Of a stretch of DNA of 64,000 bases, positions 22,102-33,235 are shown in pieces (positions within the stretch are counted from its first letter, which is position 1; each line of letters begins with the position of its first letter). The stretch is from NCBI GenBank assembly GCA_029204225.1, contig CM055094.1:24264541-24328540 (forward strand), given 5' to 3'. The notes beneath the pieces were generated by a model. That model was not told the DNA's origin, made no database searches, and saw only the letters and a list, made by a program, of their open reading frames with translations. This DNA comes from Diphasiastrum complanatum (lineage: Eukaryota > Streptophyta > Lycopodiopsida > Lycopodiales > Lycopodiaceae). The position numbers and the translations under genes were made by a program.

Positions 22102-23448
22102 GTCTTGAAGAGTGATGTCTATTTTCCCACTTTGTCTAACTTTAATGTCATTGTAAGCTGTACATTACTCATGGGACATGTCATCTGTAAACACCTAGGC
22201 CCCCCTATTTATAATTTAACTAAGTACAAGTGGCTCACTTGGCCAAGTAGCTCAATCATATGGATATCACCTATACATTCCATGCATGTACATGAAGTGC
22301 TTGTCTCATAGAGGACTTGGAGGACCCACGCCCTCTCTCTCTCTCTCTCTCTCTCTCTCTAGCAATTCATTCTCTTCTAAGATTTGGAGTTGTGAGGCAC
22401 TCAAGCAATTTCCCTTGTGTTTGATGTTTTCCATAGCTAAGTTTCTCAATTTTCATGATTGATCTAGTATTGCAGTTAACATACTCCATTTTAAGCTCTT
22501 GCAATTCCTTAAATTCAACATTCAGTGACCTCTCAGAATTCACTCTTTGAAATTGTAGATAGAAGTAAAAGTTGCTAATTTGCAGCTTTTTTAAAATAAA
22601 ACTAAAAATGTCTTGTGCCATTCCTTTAATGTATGTATCTTCTATTTCTATGGGATGCATCTATTAAGTTTGTGGACATGCCATAGTATATATGTTGTTT
22701 GTCATCTACACAATGCACATCTTTTCTTGTGCCTTAGTTGATTTTTTTTTTATTCTCGTTCACAAAATGACATTGCAATGAGATACATGGGAGGCAATTA
22801 TTTGCACTTGAAAAAACTTTCTATGCTATATTTGGTCACATGGCATACGTACATGTGGCATGAACAACTAGGTATATTTGTCTTCAATTGCTTTTCTATA
22901 ACTTTTATTCCCTAGATAATACGGAATGCTTATTAAGCTTTGGATGTTTTCTTGTTGAATATTGTAGGTTTCTAGGTTGACGTTAGACAGATGCCCTCAA
23001 GTTTGGGTGGCTACATCTGATACATTGCATCAACAAGTAGCTCGTGGATCGGTTAGTCATATTGTGATTTTATCTTTGATGCATTTTGTGTTGTTTTAAC
23101 TATGAGTTCTTTGCACAAAAGTCACAATGATAAATAAGAGTAGTAAGCTCAGACTTCATACAAGGCTATAAAATATGTTATTTGAGAGAACTATAGGACT
23201 TTTGAAGCCAACCCCAAATAGAAGATAAGTGAGCTTCCAAGCAGAGTTTAGAGCACATGAAATGCATAGGGACCCATAATGGAATTATTGTTGGTTTATG
23301 ACATAATAAATTGGCAAGATGGGGGCCAAAAGGCGAGACAAAGCGTTAGTAGTAGGATTGAAACAATTAGTTCAGACTAGACTAGACTAGAGTAGTAGTA
23401 ACAAGACTAGATGAGGTCCAAAAGGTGAGACTATAGACAAACATTAGT

Positions 23449-23452
<4 letters not shown>
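22102..23452. other. unassigned stretch, probably copia LTR and intergenic sequence
   Basis: The first part directly after the polypurine tract is probably the copia 3' LTR, but no partner copy is found to set its ends. A (CT)n tract lies at 22333-22360, and an ACTAG-type short tandem repeat at about 23373-23396. No gene is recognised. Confidence 0.45.
22333..22360. repeat. (CT)n microsatellite
   Basis: Fourteen CT units in a row. Confidence 0.95.

Positions 23453-23489
<37 letters not shown>
23453..23489. repeat. (CT)n microsatellite at a LINE 5' boundary
   Basis: About 18 CT units that end exactly where LINE sequence begins (23489 onward). Confidence 0.92.
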
Positions 23490-23493
<4 letters not shown>

Positions 23494-24275
23494 GCCCCTA
23501 TCACACGGCCTGCGCTATCGTTGCTGCTCCATCTCTCACAGCCCCTATCACACGGCCTGCGCTATCGTCTTCGGCAGTTGCGCATTTCCTCTCATCAGCT
23601 TGCTATTGAGGCCGGTCATGCCTGGGATATCCCCCGGGAGCGTCGTCTATGTCGCTTGTGCTCGTTGCAGGAGGTGGAAGATGAAGCCCATTTCCTCCTC
23701 AGATGTCCGTTGTATTATGAGATACGGGGGAGGTGTTATTGTCTCTTTCGCGATGGCCCGCATACACTTCGCAGTTTTGTCTCCTATCTGGATGCTCGTT
23801 GCTTGGGACTTCTTGTTCGTGAGATGCTTACCCTCCGTCAGTCTCATCTGCCTGCACCAGATCACCTGGGGTTAGACTCCCGGCAGTTGCTTCTCACTGG
23901 CTTCTTTCGGACTCGAGCACATGCTGATGATTCCGATGATGAGATTCCTATCGCTGTGCCACCGTAGAAAAAGCCCAGATGTAGTCGGCACTCGCCTCCA
24001 TCGAGGCCCACTGTACGGTCCACTCAGCGAACACTTCACACTTACTTTCGCTGATATGTACTTATTCTCCACCTGGCCCGGGTTGTGGGCATTGGTACTT
24101 TTTCTGTAGTTCTTCTGTTATACCTGGCCCGGGTTGGGGGCTACTTTCATTCTAGCTAGTTTATAGCATTTTACGGCCACGTCCTCCTATGGATGATTCT
24201 CCCACTGTTGCTTGTACAAATTTTCTTTTTGGTCTTATGCACGCAGGGGTGCCCAAAAGACGTTAATAAAGCTTT
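23490..24275 (+). mobile_element. 5'-truncated LINE (copy C)
   Basis: It carries the ORF2 C-terminal part: LRQLRISSHQLAIEAGHAWD, the zinc-finger-like LCRLCSLQEVEDEAHFLLRC (about 23650-23710), LDARCLGLLVREMLTLR, ending PIAVPP then TAG at 23967-23969. The 3' UTR follows, with the shared 3' end GTCTTATGCACGCAGGGGT, then GACGTTAATAAAGC. A 30-bp segment (CAGCCCCTATCACACGGCCT and onward) is present twice at the 5' junction (about 23490-23520 and 23538-23567). This is the cleanest ORF2 end of the family in the window. Confidence 0.85.
23521..23969 (+). CDS. LINE ORF2 C-terminal end with zf-RVT (partial)
   Basis: About 148 open codons. The Cys/His pattern C-x2-C..H-x-x-x-x-C resembles the zinc-binding domain at the end of plant LINE reverse transcriptases. 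It lacks the RT itself, so it is a remnant rather than a working gene. Confidence 0.75.
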
Positions 24276-24326
24276 CTTTCTTTCTCTCTCTCTCCCTCCC
24301 TCCCTCCCTCTCTCTCTCTCTCTCTG
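24276..24326. repeat. CT-rich LINE tail
   Basis: TTTCTTTCTCTCTC followed by CCCT and CT repeats. It separates the 3' end of LINE copy C from the 5' end of the next LINE. Confidence 0.85.
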
Positions 24327-24630
24327 CCTCTGCGATGGTGGCCTAGCGGCCTCCTAGCTCCTCTCTCTCTCCATTATGCCTCCCAAGAAAAGTGTTGTAC
24401 CTCCCTCGATCGCTGTCCCAGCAGGGACAGCACCTCCCATCACTGTCACCTCCCTCCATCGCTGTCCCAGCAAGGACATTGATGGATGCCTCATCCATCG
24501 CTGCCCTTGCTGGGGCAGCGATGGCTCAACCAACCCTCGTCGTCCCTGCTAGGACAGCGATGGGGCCCTATACTACTGCTACATCCTTTTTTTTTTGGGG
24601 GGGGGGTCCTACCTACTTCAGCTCCTACCC
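24327..24630 (+). pseudogene. LINE L2, 5' part with ORF1 start
   Basis: ATG 24376 opens MPPKKSVVPPSIAVPAG, a basic and Pro-rich N-terminus. The sequence repeats ATCGCTGTCCCAGCA-type units and has a 12-bp perfect inverted repeat (24495-24506 with 24513-24524). ORF1 is cut at 24630 by an LTR element and resumes at 31124. Frame breaks are present. Confidence 0.65.
24626..24630. repeat. target site duplication TACCC, left copy (element X)
   Basis: TACCC precedes the left LTR and recurs at 31119-31123 directly after the right LTR. A 5-bp duplication is the rule for LTR retrotransposons. Confidence 0.88.
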
Positions 24631-25107
24631 TGTTATGGCCATATTCGGTTAAGGACCTGGAATAGTCCTAATATGGTAGACCGGCCCTCTAGTGGTCAAG
24701 ATTATTGGTCACGCTGAGATTTAATTCCATGTTGAGGCCTGTTTGTGACTAATTACCTTGAGAGGACCCAGACACTCTAATTTAGACATATGGAGTATTG
24801 CATGTTGTGTGACAGATATAGGCAGGAGGACTACATGAAGAGATGTGATCTATTAATAGTTGACCTGCATGGAGATTGCATGATTACATGCACAGGACTC
24901 TACTCTCTATATAATGAGGTGGGGTTTCTCCCGTCGACATATTGGGTTTAGGTTACCAGTTTCTCTCTTCTCCTGTTGCTTCACATGGCATGGCTTGGGG
25001 GCTAGATCCAGGTTTGATCTAGGATTGGTTGGGCGGTTTGGCTCCATAGTCTCTCCTATTGTGTTCTCCTATCCTCATCTTAGAGGCAATCCTTGAGGGT
25101 CTTAATA
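24631..25107 (+). repeat. 5' LTR of element X
   Basis: Starts TGTTATGGCCATATTCGG and ends GGTCTTAATA. A TATATAA box lies at 24908-24914. The part 24953-25054 has no counterpart in the 3' LTR. Confidence 0.85.
24908..24914 (+). promoter_or_regulatory. TATA box in LTR of element X
   Basis: TATATAA, conserved in the partner LTR at 30956-30962. It is the likely core promoter of the element. Confidence 0.55.
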
Positions 25108-25108
25108 T

Positions 25109-25121
25109 TGGTATCAGAGCC
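25109..25121 (+). other. primer binding site, tRNA-iMet type (element X)
   Basis: TGGTATCAGAGCC one base after the 5' LTR. Confidence 0.85.
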
Positions 25122-28100
25122 TGACTAAGATGCGGTCTTGGATAGGAGAGGAGGCAAATTCTACATTGGATTGGAAGCTAGGAGCACTTGGAGTAACATC
25201 CCGGTTGAGTGCTATTTTCTCAATGGAATTGGATTCACTAATTCCGGTGGTCAACACAAGTTTCGAAATTGGTAGAGTGCACTTCTACATGGTTGATTTT
25301 GGTAAAGATGCTGCGAATTAGCTTGAATTCATTTGAAATTCCCCGTTTCTTGAGGAATCTTTCAATTGAGGTAGAATGATCTGCTTGTGTAGATCCATTT
25401 TCTTGTTCAAATCTGTTTTTTAAGATGAATGATTTGCATGAGTCCATAATGGTTTGGACAGTTTGATTCAGATTGGACAGAAGAGGTTTATTGATAGATT
25501 GATATGGAATCGATTTATCCTGCTTAAATAAACTGATTGCTATTGGAAATCTTAAATTTTTTGTTTTGCATGTGAGGAATTATTGGTTATTTGACTAATC
25601 CTCTTATGTTTTATGCAAACTGGAAACTGAAAACCATGGAATGGATCTGTAAATTATTGATTCTCTAGAAATGCAGATTTGGAATTGGAAAATGAGTGCA
25701 TGCTGATAAAACCCTGTAAAACCTTTGTGTGACTGGTTCTCACTGCCTCTTTGAAGAGTTGTAACTGTGATTGTATCAATCCGTGGTTAGTTGGCTGGAA
25801 TTCTTCATCGTAAGATTGAGGAAGAGTTGGGAGTTAACACCATTAAACTCTAAAACATTCTATTCTTCAGTTCACAGAAGTAGCAAATGGTGAGAAAGAA
25901 CTGTAATCTTGTCTCAATTTGTTATTGGACTGAGATGTAATGTTTTTTTTGCTTGCTGAGGGCTGGTAGATAACCCTGCAAGTGGTTCCAAATCGCTCTT
26001 GATTTCTGTTTTTGTGGGTATTTCCATCTAGAAGACCTGTGAACAAAGTATGGAAACCGATGAGAATTGAGCTCTTTTTCATTTTTAAGTTTTTGCATGA
26101 CAAAAGTGAGAACCTATTAACCCTTCTCTTTGAAGTTTGAAACAGTTCAAAAGGGAGGAAAGATATAAGATATGTCCGTTTTACCAGTCACTGCGGCCTG
26201 GAATCAGAAGAACTATTCCCAGTAAAGGTGCAGCTGAGTGAAGGATGTATGTAGCATCTCTGAAAACCTCTGATTAGCGCTTGAAGAGAGGTCTGACTGT
26301 GGGATCCACCAAAAGTATGTCTTGTAAAAAACAAATGAACATAATGAAATAGAAATGGTTGCGCTTCGCTTTGGCTGAGCTGATGAAGGGAGCTTGTTGC
26401 GAGCTGTGGAGGAGGAGTGTCGTTGTCCCTGTCTCCTCGCAATCCAGCTATGGAAACCTCTCTGTCACGCTCTTTCTCTATTGATGGACGATGCGGCTAA
26501 CACTTTGTAAAATGAGCTGTGGCGGCCCAGATGCATCGAGGTGGAACCCTTAGGGTTAAAGGCAACCTTAGTAAAAAACTTAATAAGACAAGTTTGGCCT
26601 TGCATTTGGTTTATTTTAGTTTCATGGTCTATCCATTTTGTCTATTGGCATGCAGTAATGGGTTCGAAAGGAGATTTAATTAATAATCTGCCTAAACTAG
26701 CAGTGAGTCATTGAATTATTGATTCTGCGTTGCATGGCCGAGAAAATGGTGTAGGGAGATTTTTCGCTATCCTAACAGTTCGTCTATGGAATTGATTCAT
26801 AGATTTAGGATGACAGCAAATTATTTCGGTCCACATGAGCTACTTTTCCAAAACGGTACCTGGTCAAAGAAAATTTAATTTTTTGGAACTGTGTTTGGTG
26901 GTGACTCAACTTTGGAAGCGAAGTTCTTCCCAGATTGAAAGTTAAAATGAATTTTTCCTTTTCTGATTGAATTCCGAACTTGGGTTAAAGTTTGAAATCT
27001 GTTACTTTTCTGGAATATTTATAATCGATGTTGTAAATAGTAATCAGTCAAGTGAATGTTTGTGCAAGATACTCGTTAAATTTGAATTAAAATTGACAAA
27101 CAATATGAAATGACCAGATTGGATGAGTGGCAATCGTATTCTTTATCTAATCAGTAAATCTGACATGATACGGTTCAAGAATTACTGAAAATCCTATTGG
27201 TGGGATTTCCATTCATTTAATTACAATTTCTATGTTTCGATTGGTTTTGTCAATTCTAGTAAAATCCTATGGTGAATTATATTCAAAAGATCAGACTAGT
27301 ATTGTTTTATATTCTAGTAAATGATTTTTGATATATCATATATTCAGCCCAGGTATAGGACAGAAATGAAATTGTTTTGGATTTTTTCCTACAATAATTA
27401 GTTTTTTGAACATTTACTAATGTTGTTACTTCTTCTTGGTACCTTAGCTGAAATAGATTTTTAGGGAACTGAAAATTCTAAGGAGGGAAGAAGAGTGGAC
27501 ATCAGAAGTAGTAAGTGTGATCGGGGAAATGTATTTCAAAGTTCGGATTTTGGTAATCCCTGTAAATAATTGCTTAATACTGGTTATTAATTTCCTGGTT
27601 AGAATTTAGTTGAATTCGTACTGATATCTTTGTAACCATTGAGTTATCCGCAGTTTTGGATGTCAATTGTGAGGTTTAGAAGTGGAATCTGATACGTGGA
27701 TTACATTGGATCTGTTAGTTGACAGAAGCTTGTCCCTAGATTTGATGCATCAGTAGGGTTTCGAAGCTTGTCAATAACCAGAAAAGTTCAAAGTGTAATA
27801 GTGAACCATGTTAATTCTTCTGTCTAAGTCACATAATCAGATGTGGATTTTGGGTATCCATCTGATAGGCATGCCAGTCATCCAACTAAATGGATTCTCC
27901 AGTGTATGGGAACAAGAGATAATTTCCTATAGTGATTGTAGGACAGCTAGATGATTAATGGATCTCTAGAATACCAGATAAGGTGGTTAAGGGTTTTCTT
28001 GAAGGAAAAGCTGATGGTATGGGACGTCAGTAATTTTGGAAAGGAAATTCTAGGACTGTAAAGATCTGATGATCAATGGTGTGTTTTAGTACCTAGTCGC

Positions 28101-30678
28101 GATATGGGAAATACATTCGATCAAATGTGGGGTATTTTGGGAAATTTTGAGGTTTAATCTAGATCCCAATGTGGTATCTCATTATTTACAAAATCAGAGG
28201 CCCTCAAATCTATTTCTCACTTTCTTACTTCTTAGTAATTTCTCGAATATAGGATATCAGACTGATCTATATGATTCTTTCCAGCATGAAGTTATTCTTC
28301 TGAAAGACTGTTATGTCATATAAATTACTACTTGTAGGAATAGACTTGGAATTCAGATAAATTCTAAGGTTAAAATGTTTCAATTTCTTAAACCATAGAA
28401 GTTGCATAAATGGATTTCGATGGAATAGTGGTTTTTATCACTCAAATTGAAAATATTTGAAGGAGAAGTCCTGTTTGTAATGAAGTGAAATTCTTTAGTG
28501 GAAGCACTTATTACTGACTTTTCTTGGATTTAGATATTTTCATATATCATCTTTCTAGTTAACTTTTATTGAAATTTATAATTTCTTTAAAAGGAGGGGT
28601 GAAGTGATGGAATAAAATTCTATTTGGGAATCTGCTGATTGCGTAGTTTTCGGAAAAGAACCAACTGTGGTATAGAAATGAGACGTGGTCTGAAAGTAAT
28701 TTCGGATAGATTCAGAGTAAGATGCCCAGTTGGAACTTTTCGAAATAAGAGAAATTCTCTAGAGATTGTGTGGACAATCTGAAACTAGAACAGGTTTGGA
28801 ATTTGAATCATAATCTATAAGTAGTACAGTAAAAGGTCAAAGATTACTAATTCCATTTTGATTGGAATAGAAGTAAGTTTGATCAGGATATAAGTCTGAG
28901 AGTTCTGTATTGGATCAACCTAATCTTAGTTTTAGTACTAGGATCGGTGAGGGGTTGATTGAGTGGATGAAATTATGTAATTAGGGGTAAGTTGGATTGG
29001 AAAACTGCTGAGAGTGAATGTTATTCGTCTCAGAGATTTTCCCAGATATGTTATTTACTCATGAGAAATAGAAATTATTTTGTAGCTGAGTTACAAGATC
29101 TCAGTGAGATATGTGAGTAACATAGTGGGTTCTGGAGGAATCTGCCAGATAAAAATGTGTTTATGTACTGGGTCATAGTGAGATTATTCACATATTTGCA
29201 CGATTAATCTTGTATGAATCTACTGTGTATTCTTGGGTTATTTGGTGCACTTAACCTAGTCGGTGAACATGAACATATGATCAAGTATTGTTTTGACAGA
29301 TACTTGCAGAGTTAACAAATCTTTGGATTGGAGATTTATGGATTAACTTATAAATGGTTTGGATGAGAATCTAAATGTGGTGTCATACTAGTATAATTGA
29401 GATCTGCACCTAGATAGTTGAGATTTCTAAATCATTGACAATGAACTTGAGTAGTTGATTACTCTAGAGTGAAGTCAATTGGTAAAATGATCAGTGTGAT
29501 GTGGATTCACCAGAAACTGATGGTTTTGATTTATATTGCTTATAAGACGCATGATTAGTGAATCATTTGGGTTCATCAGTTAAAATTATGTGCATTGGAT
29601 ATATAGAATTCTTGGGATAGAGTATTCCTTAGTTAAGAAACAGACTCAGCTCATTAGTGATTGTCTCCCAGAGCACTCAATTGGATAACAAATCATAATG
29701 AATCCAAGAATTATATCTGAACTGATATTCAGCAGGACTTTGGGTACCTAGATTTGATTCTAGAGTGTAATCTAAAGTTTTTGTAGTTGAAGATGATTGT
29801 CATCTTGGTATGCGTGCAATCTTTAATTACCAGTGGTTTCTAGACCTTGAATCTTGCACTTTAGTTAAAGAATCATGTTTTGGAAGTATTCCTAAATCCA
29901 GTATTTTCTTAATAATCCTGTAAATGATTTAAGTATGATTTTGGATTCCAGTGAATTATGATTGACGAATCATATGAATCTAAATATTTATGGTTGACGG
30001 ATCATAAATATGCTTAATTATTGTCAAAGGCAAGAGAACCTATGGATTTCACAGACATTATCTTATTTATCTAGTGGATGCTATTCTACTACAGTATATG
30101 GTCTGCAGATGCTTGAGTACAGTTTTTTTTTTTATTGGATCTCCAGTTATCATAGGAGACAGACAATCTATTAAGATGAACAAATGTTATTTTCTTCTAA
30201 AAATAGGAGCATTTAACTCAAAAGAGTATCTGGGATGCTCAGAGTTGAGTTTTAATCATTCTATATCTTAATGATTCTCCTAGAGATTCTAATTGAATGA
30301 ATTATCATATCTTAGAATTGGATTCTAAGGATATCTGTACTTGAAAGCTTATGAATTATCTGTCAGAGTTTGTGGTTAATTTCAGACTGTAATTATTATT
30401 TCTTTAACTTTAATCTCTTAAGTTAGGATATTTCACCCAGTGTTTCATGTAAGTGTTTTACATGAAGGCGATGTTACTAACTTGTGTTGAGTGTAACCCT
30501 GTTGAGAAAAAGAGCAGAGATTAACGGTTGAAAACAGTTTTTCTTTGAGTATTTGTTTGATATGAAAGTCAGATTAAGGATAACAATTTTCTCGGTTAAT
30601 ACTGAAAGTTAAAGGAACTGTAATTCTTTCCTGTTCTTTGGAGCTTCTAAGGATAGAAGCAGTTTAAGGAGGTAAGAA
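25122..30678 (+). other. interior of element X, no usable reading frame
   Basis: About 5.5 kb with stops in every frame. I looked for gag zinc knuckles, protease, RT and integrase motifs and found only an integrase-end trace near 30340-30475 (HPVFHVSVL, then EGDV). No repeats of note were seen. Confidence 0.6.
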
Positions 30679-31118
30679 TGTTATGGCCATATTCGGTTAA
30701 GGACCTGGAATAGTCCTAATATGGTAGACCGGCCCTCCAGTGTTCGAGATTATTGGTCACGTCGAGATTTAATTCCATGTTGAGGCCTGTTTGTGACTAA
30801 TTACCTTGAGAGGACCCAAACACTCTAATTTAGACATATGGAGTATTGCATGTCTGTGTGACGGATATAGGCAGGAGGACTGCATGAAGAGATGTGATCT
30901 ATTTATAGTTGACCTGCATGGAGATTGCATGAATACATGCAAGGACTCTACTCTCTATATAATGAGGTGGGGATTCTGCCGTCGACATATTGATTCTGAA
31001 CCGAGTAGAAACACTATTCAACATAGAAGTCCATGCTTATATGCACTCCCACATAAATAGTCTCTCCTATTGTGTTCTCCTATCCTTATCTTAGAGGCAA
31101 TCCTTGAGGGTCTTAATA
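30679..31118 (+). repeat. 3' LTR of element X
   Basis: Matches 24631-25107 closely at both ends. A central block (about 30994-31056) is unrelated to the matching block of the 5' LTR. Confidence 0.85.
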
Positions 31119-31123
31119 TACCC

Positions 31124-33215
31124 TACCTATCTTACCGATGACCCCTCACTCAGATTTCTTGAACCGACTGTCGATAGTAGATTATACCCCTTCCAAATCC
31201 ATTGAAGGCATGTTTGCCTATGAAGCTTTGTTCCACAAGAACTTCTTGGACTAAAAGGCAAGGTGAGCCAGCTTGAAAACGAGAATGGAAAACTTCGCAG
31301 AGAACTTATTGGTTTTCAAGGAAGGGTGGATTAGCTTGAACAAGAAAATGCGCAACTCAAAGTTTTGGAGGAGACTTCGAACAAAATATCCAGCCCTGAA
31401 AAACAAGTAGAAGAAACGAAGACAGGGGCAATGCTTCTCAAAAATGATGGTAAGGCTGAATCTTCAAGCTCGGTTCAGCATGCATTTGTGAATTCTACAT
31501 TAGAAAATGTCTTCCAAGCAAGAAAGAAGAGCTAAAAAAGCCCTCAATATCCAAGTTACAGGTATTCTTGATGGGGATAAGCCCATCGAGGAGGCAAAAG
31601 ATTTGCTTTTAACTAAGCTTGCACACAACACTGATGGTTTTGATATAGCTTGGAGAAGTAAGTTTGACTCTAATGTCTTGTTTATCAAGTTTCTCTGGAC
31701 TACCGCAATGCAGCTTTACGACTTAGAGCCAAATTAAAAGGGACCTTTATTTTTATGGACGAAGACCTTACACACACGCAATGGCAAGCCAGGAAACAAA
31801 TTATTCAAGAAGCAAATGCAAGGAATCAAACGGTGGTTTTCATTGAAGGCAAGCCAAAAAATTTTGATAAGATTTCACAATAGGGATTCGGGGCTTCCGG
31901 GCATAGGAGCGGGGCATAGGAGTAGCCCGAGTTCCCCTAAGCCTTTATGTATCGGTTTTTGGAATTGTAGTGGCATACTATCATTTTCTTCTGCAGGCAA
32001 TTTCCATTCTTTTATGCTGAGATGTGATATCCTCTTGTTAGCAGAGACTCATGAATCATTATACCGACCACTCCCATTCATACGGGATTACACTTGGCAC
32101 TCAGCACATCGGCCTTTCTTGAGAGGGAAGACCTCTCGTGATTCAAGTGGTGTTGCATGTCTTACCAAAGATGTTTTGACTACTCATTTTAAACTGGTCA
32201 AAAGTGATCCATTTGCACGGTTTATTTGGTTACAGTTCTTTGGTCACTGTTTGGGGCTTTCTCAGGACCTCTTTCTAGCGGTCTGTTATTTTGCATCGCA
32301 GACATCATCTTTGTGGATTTTGGTGGTGATCCTTTCCAGGCTCTCTCAAATGATACAGTCAGCTTTGCACAGCGAGGTCTTATTCTTTTAGTAGGGGATT
32401 TGAATGCACGTACGAGCATCAGGCAAGCAGAGTTTCATGCAGAGAGTGACTTCCTACAGGTTTGCAAATCAGATATGGATTGGATAGGACCTCACAGGAT
32501 GCAGATATTCCGGCTGCTCACTTTGGAGAGCAGTTGATTGGCTTAGCAGAGGCCCATTCCTTAGCCATATTGAATGGCCTTCCTTGCTGGCCTTCATCAT
32601 GATATTTTACCTATCACCCACATAGGGGAGGACATAGTGTTGTAGACTACTTCATTGGTTCACCGGCTTTGATCCCATTCCTTCATACCTTCCACATTAT
32701 ACCTCCTACCATCTTTGATCACTCCCTCTTGCTTCTATCCCTTGGACATCCTATCACCACGGTCACGACACGCCGCCCCATTCGTCACCCTCGCCCTGCT
32801 TTCTCTCTGTCAGGTCTTCCCACTTACTCTCCTTAACCACTTTTCTCCATGACTTTCCCTTCACCTCGGTTGACCAGCAAGCGACCTTCTTATTCAATCT
32901 CTTTTACAATCTGCCAATGCTGCATATCCTTCGAAAACTTTCTCATCTCATAAACGCACCCACAACAGATGGTATGACACGGATTGTTTCTCACTGCATA
33001 GACAAGTTGTTTATGCTAGATTCCACTCTCCTCACACCTTAGCCTTGAAACAAAAGGAGTATTACAAATTGACTCTGAAAAAAAAGACAGCTTACTATTT
33101 TTTTTTATCTGGTTAAGCTTATAGGAATAAGTCCTACGTGGACAATGCTCCTTTCTTATGTACTTTTTATTTGTCTTATGTGCCCACGGGCACTTGATAG
33201 ACATTCATGTAATTC
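31124..33215 (+). pseudogene. LINE L2, continued: ORF1, endonuclease and 3' end
   Basis: After the LTR insertion the reading resumes with a coiled-coil-like KVSQLENENGKLRRELIGF (about 31255-31315), the RRM-like start KQERRAKKALNIQVTG (31510-31560), FMDEDLTHTQWQARKQ (about 31752-31800), then the ORF2 endonuclease: IGFWNCSG, CDILLLAETHESLYRP, a GDLNART-like site (about 32395) and GGHSVVDYF. No RT follows: after TLALKQKEYYKL (about 33040) the sequence reaches the 3' end GTGCCCACGGGCAC hairpin and an ATTCTA tail (33180-33226). So L2 has lost its reverse transcriptase by internal deletion. ORF2 is also broken by frameshifts. Confidence 0.8.
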
Positions 33216-33235
33216 TAATTCTAATTCTCTCTCTC
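33180..33235 (+). repeat. LINE 3'-terminal hairpin and ATTCTA/CT tail
   Basis: GTGCCC-AC-GGGCAC is a perfect 6-bp stem, followed by about three ATTCTA units and a CT tract. It is the junction between L2 and the next truncated LINE. Confidence 0.75.

Larger units (their letters stand above)
24631..31118 (+). mobile_element. LTR retrotransposon X without an intact ORF
   Basis: Two LTRs (24631-25107, 30679-31118), a tRNA-iMet primer site (25109-25121), a purine-rich stretch before the 3' LTR (30665-30678) and the TACCC duplication define a complete insertion into LINE L2. The 5.5-kb interior is AT-rich and full of stops in all frames. The only clear coding trace is near the 3' end (AYEL, then FHPVFHVSVLHEGDV at about 30340-30475), the integrase C-terminal signature of gypsy chromoviruses. 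It is therefore either a very decayed gypsy or a LARD-like non-coding derivative. The LTRs remain clearly alike outside one replaced block, which argues against extreme age. Confidence 0.82.

Noticed and set aside
22367-22660. Minus-strand open frame of about 97 codons
   Set aside because: No recognisable family, AT-rich, probably within the copia 3' LTR region.
25867-26442. Minus-strand open frames inside element X
   Set aside because: 60-85 codons, no motif, and opposite to the element's orientation.
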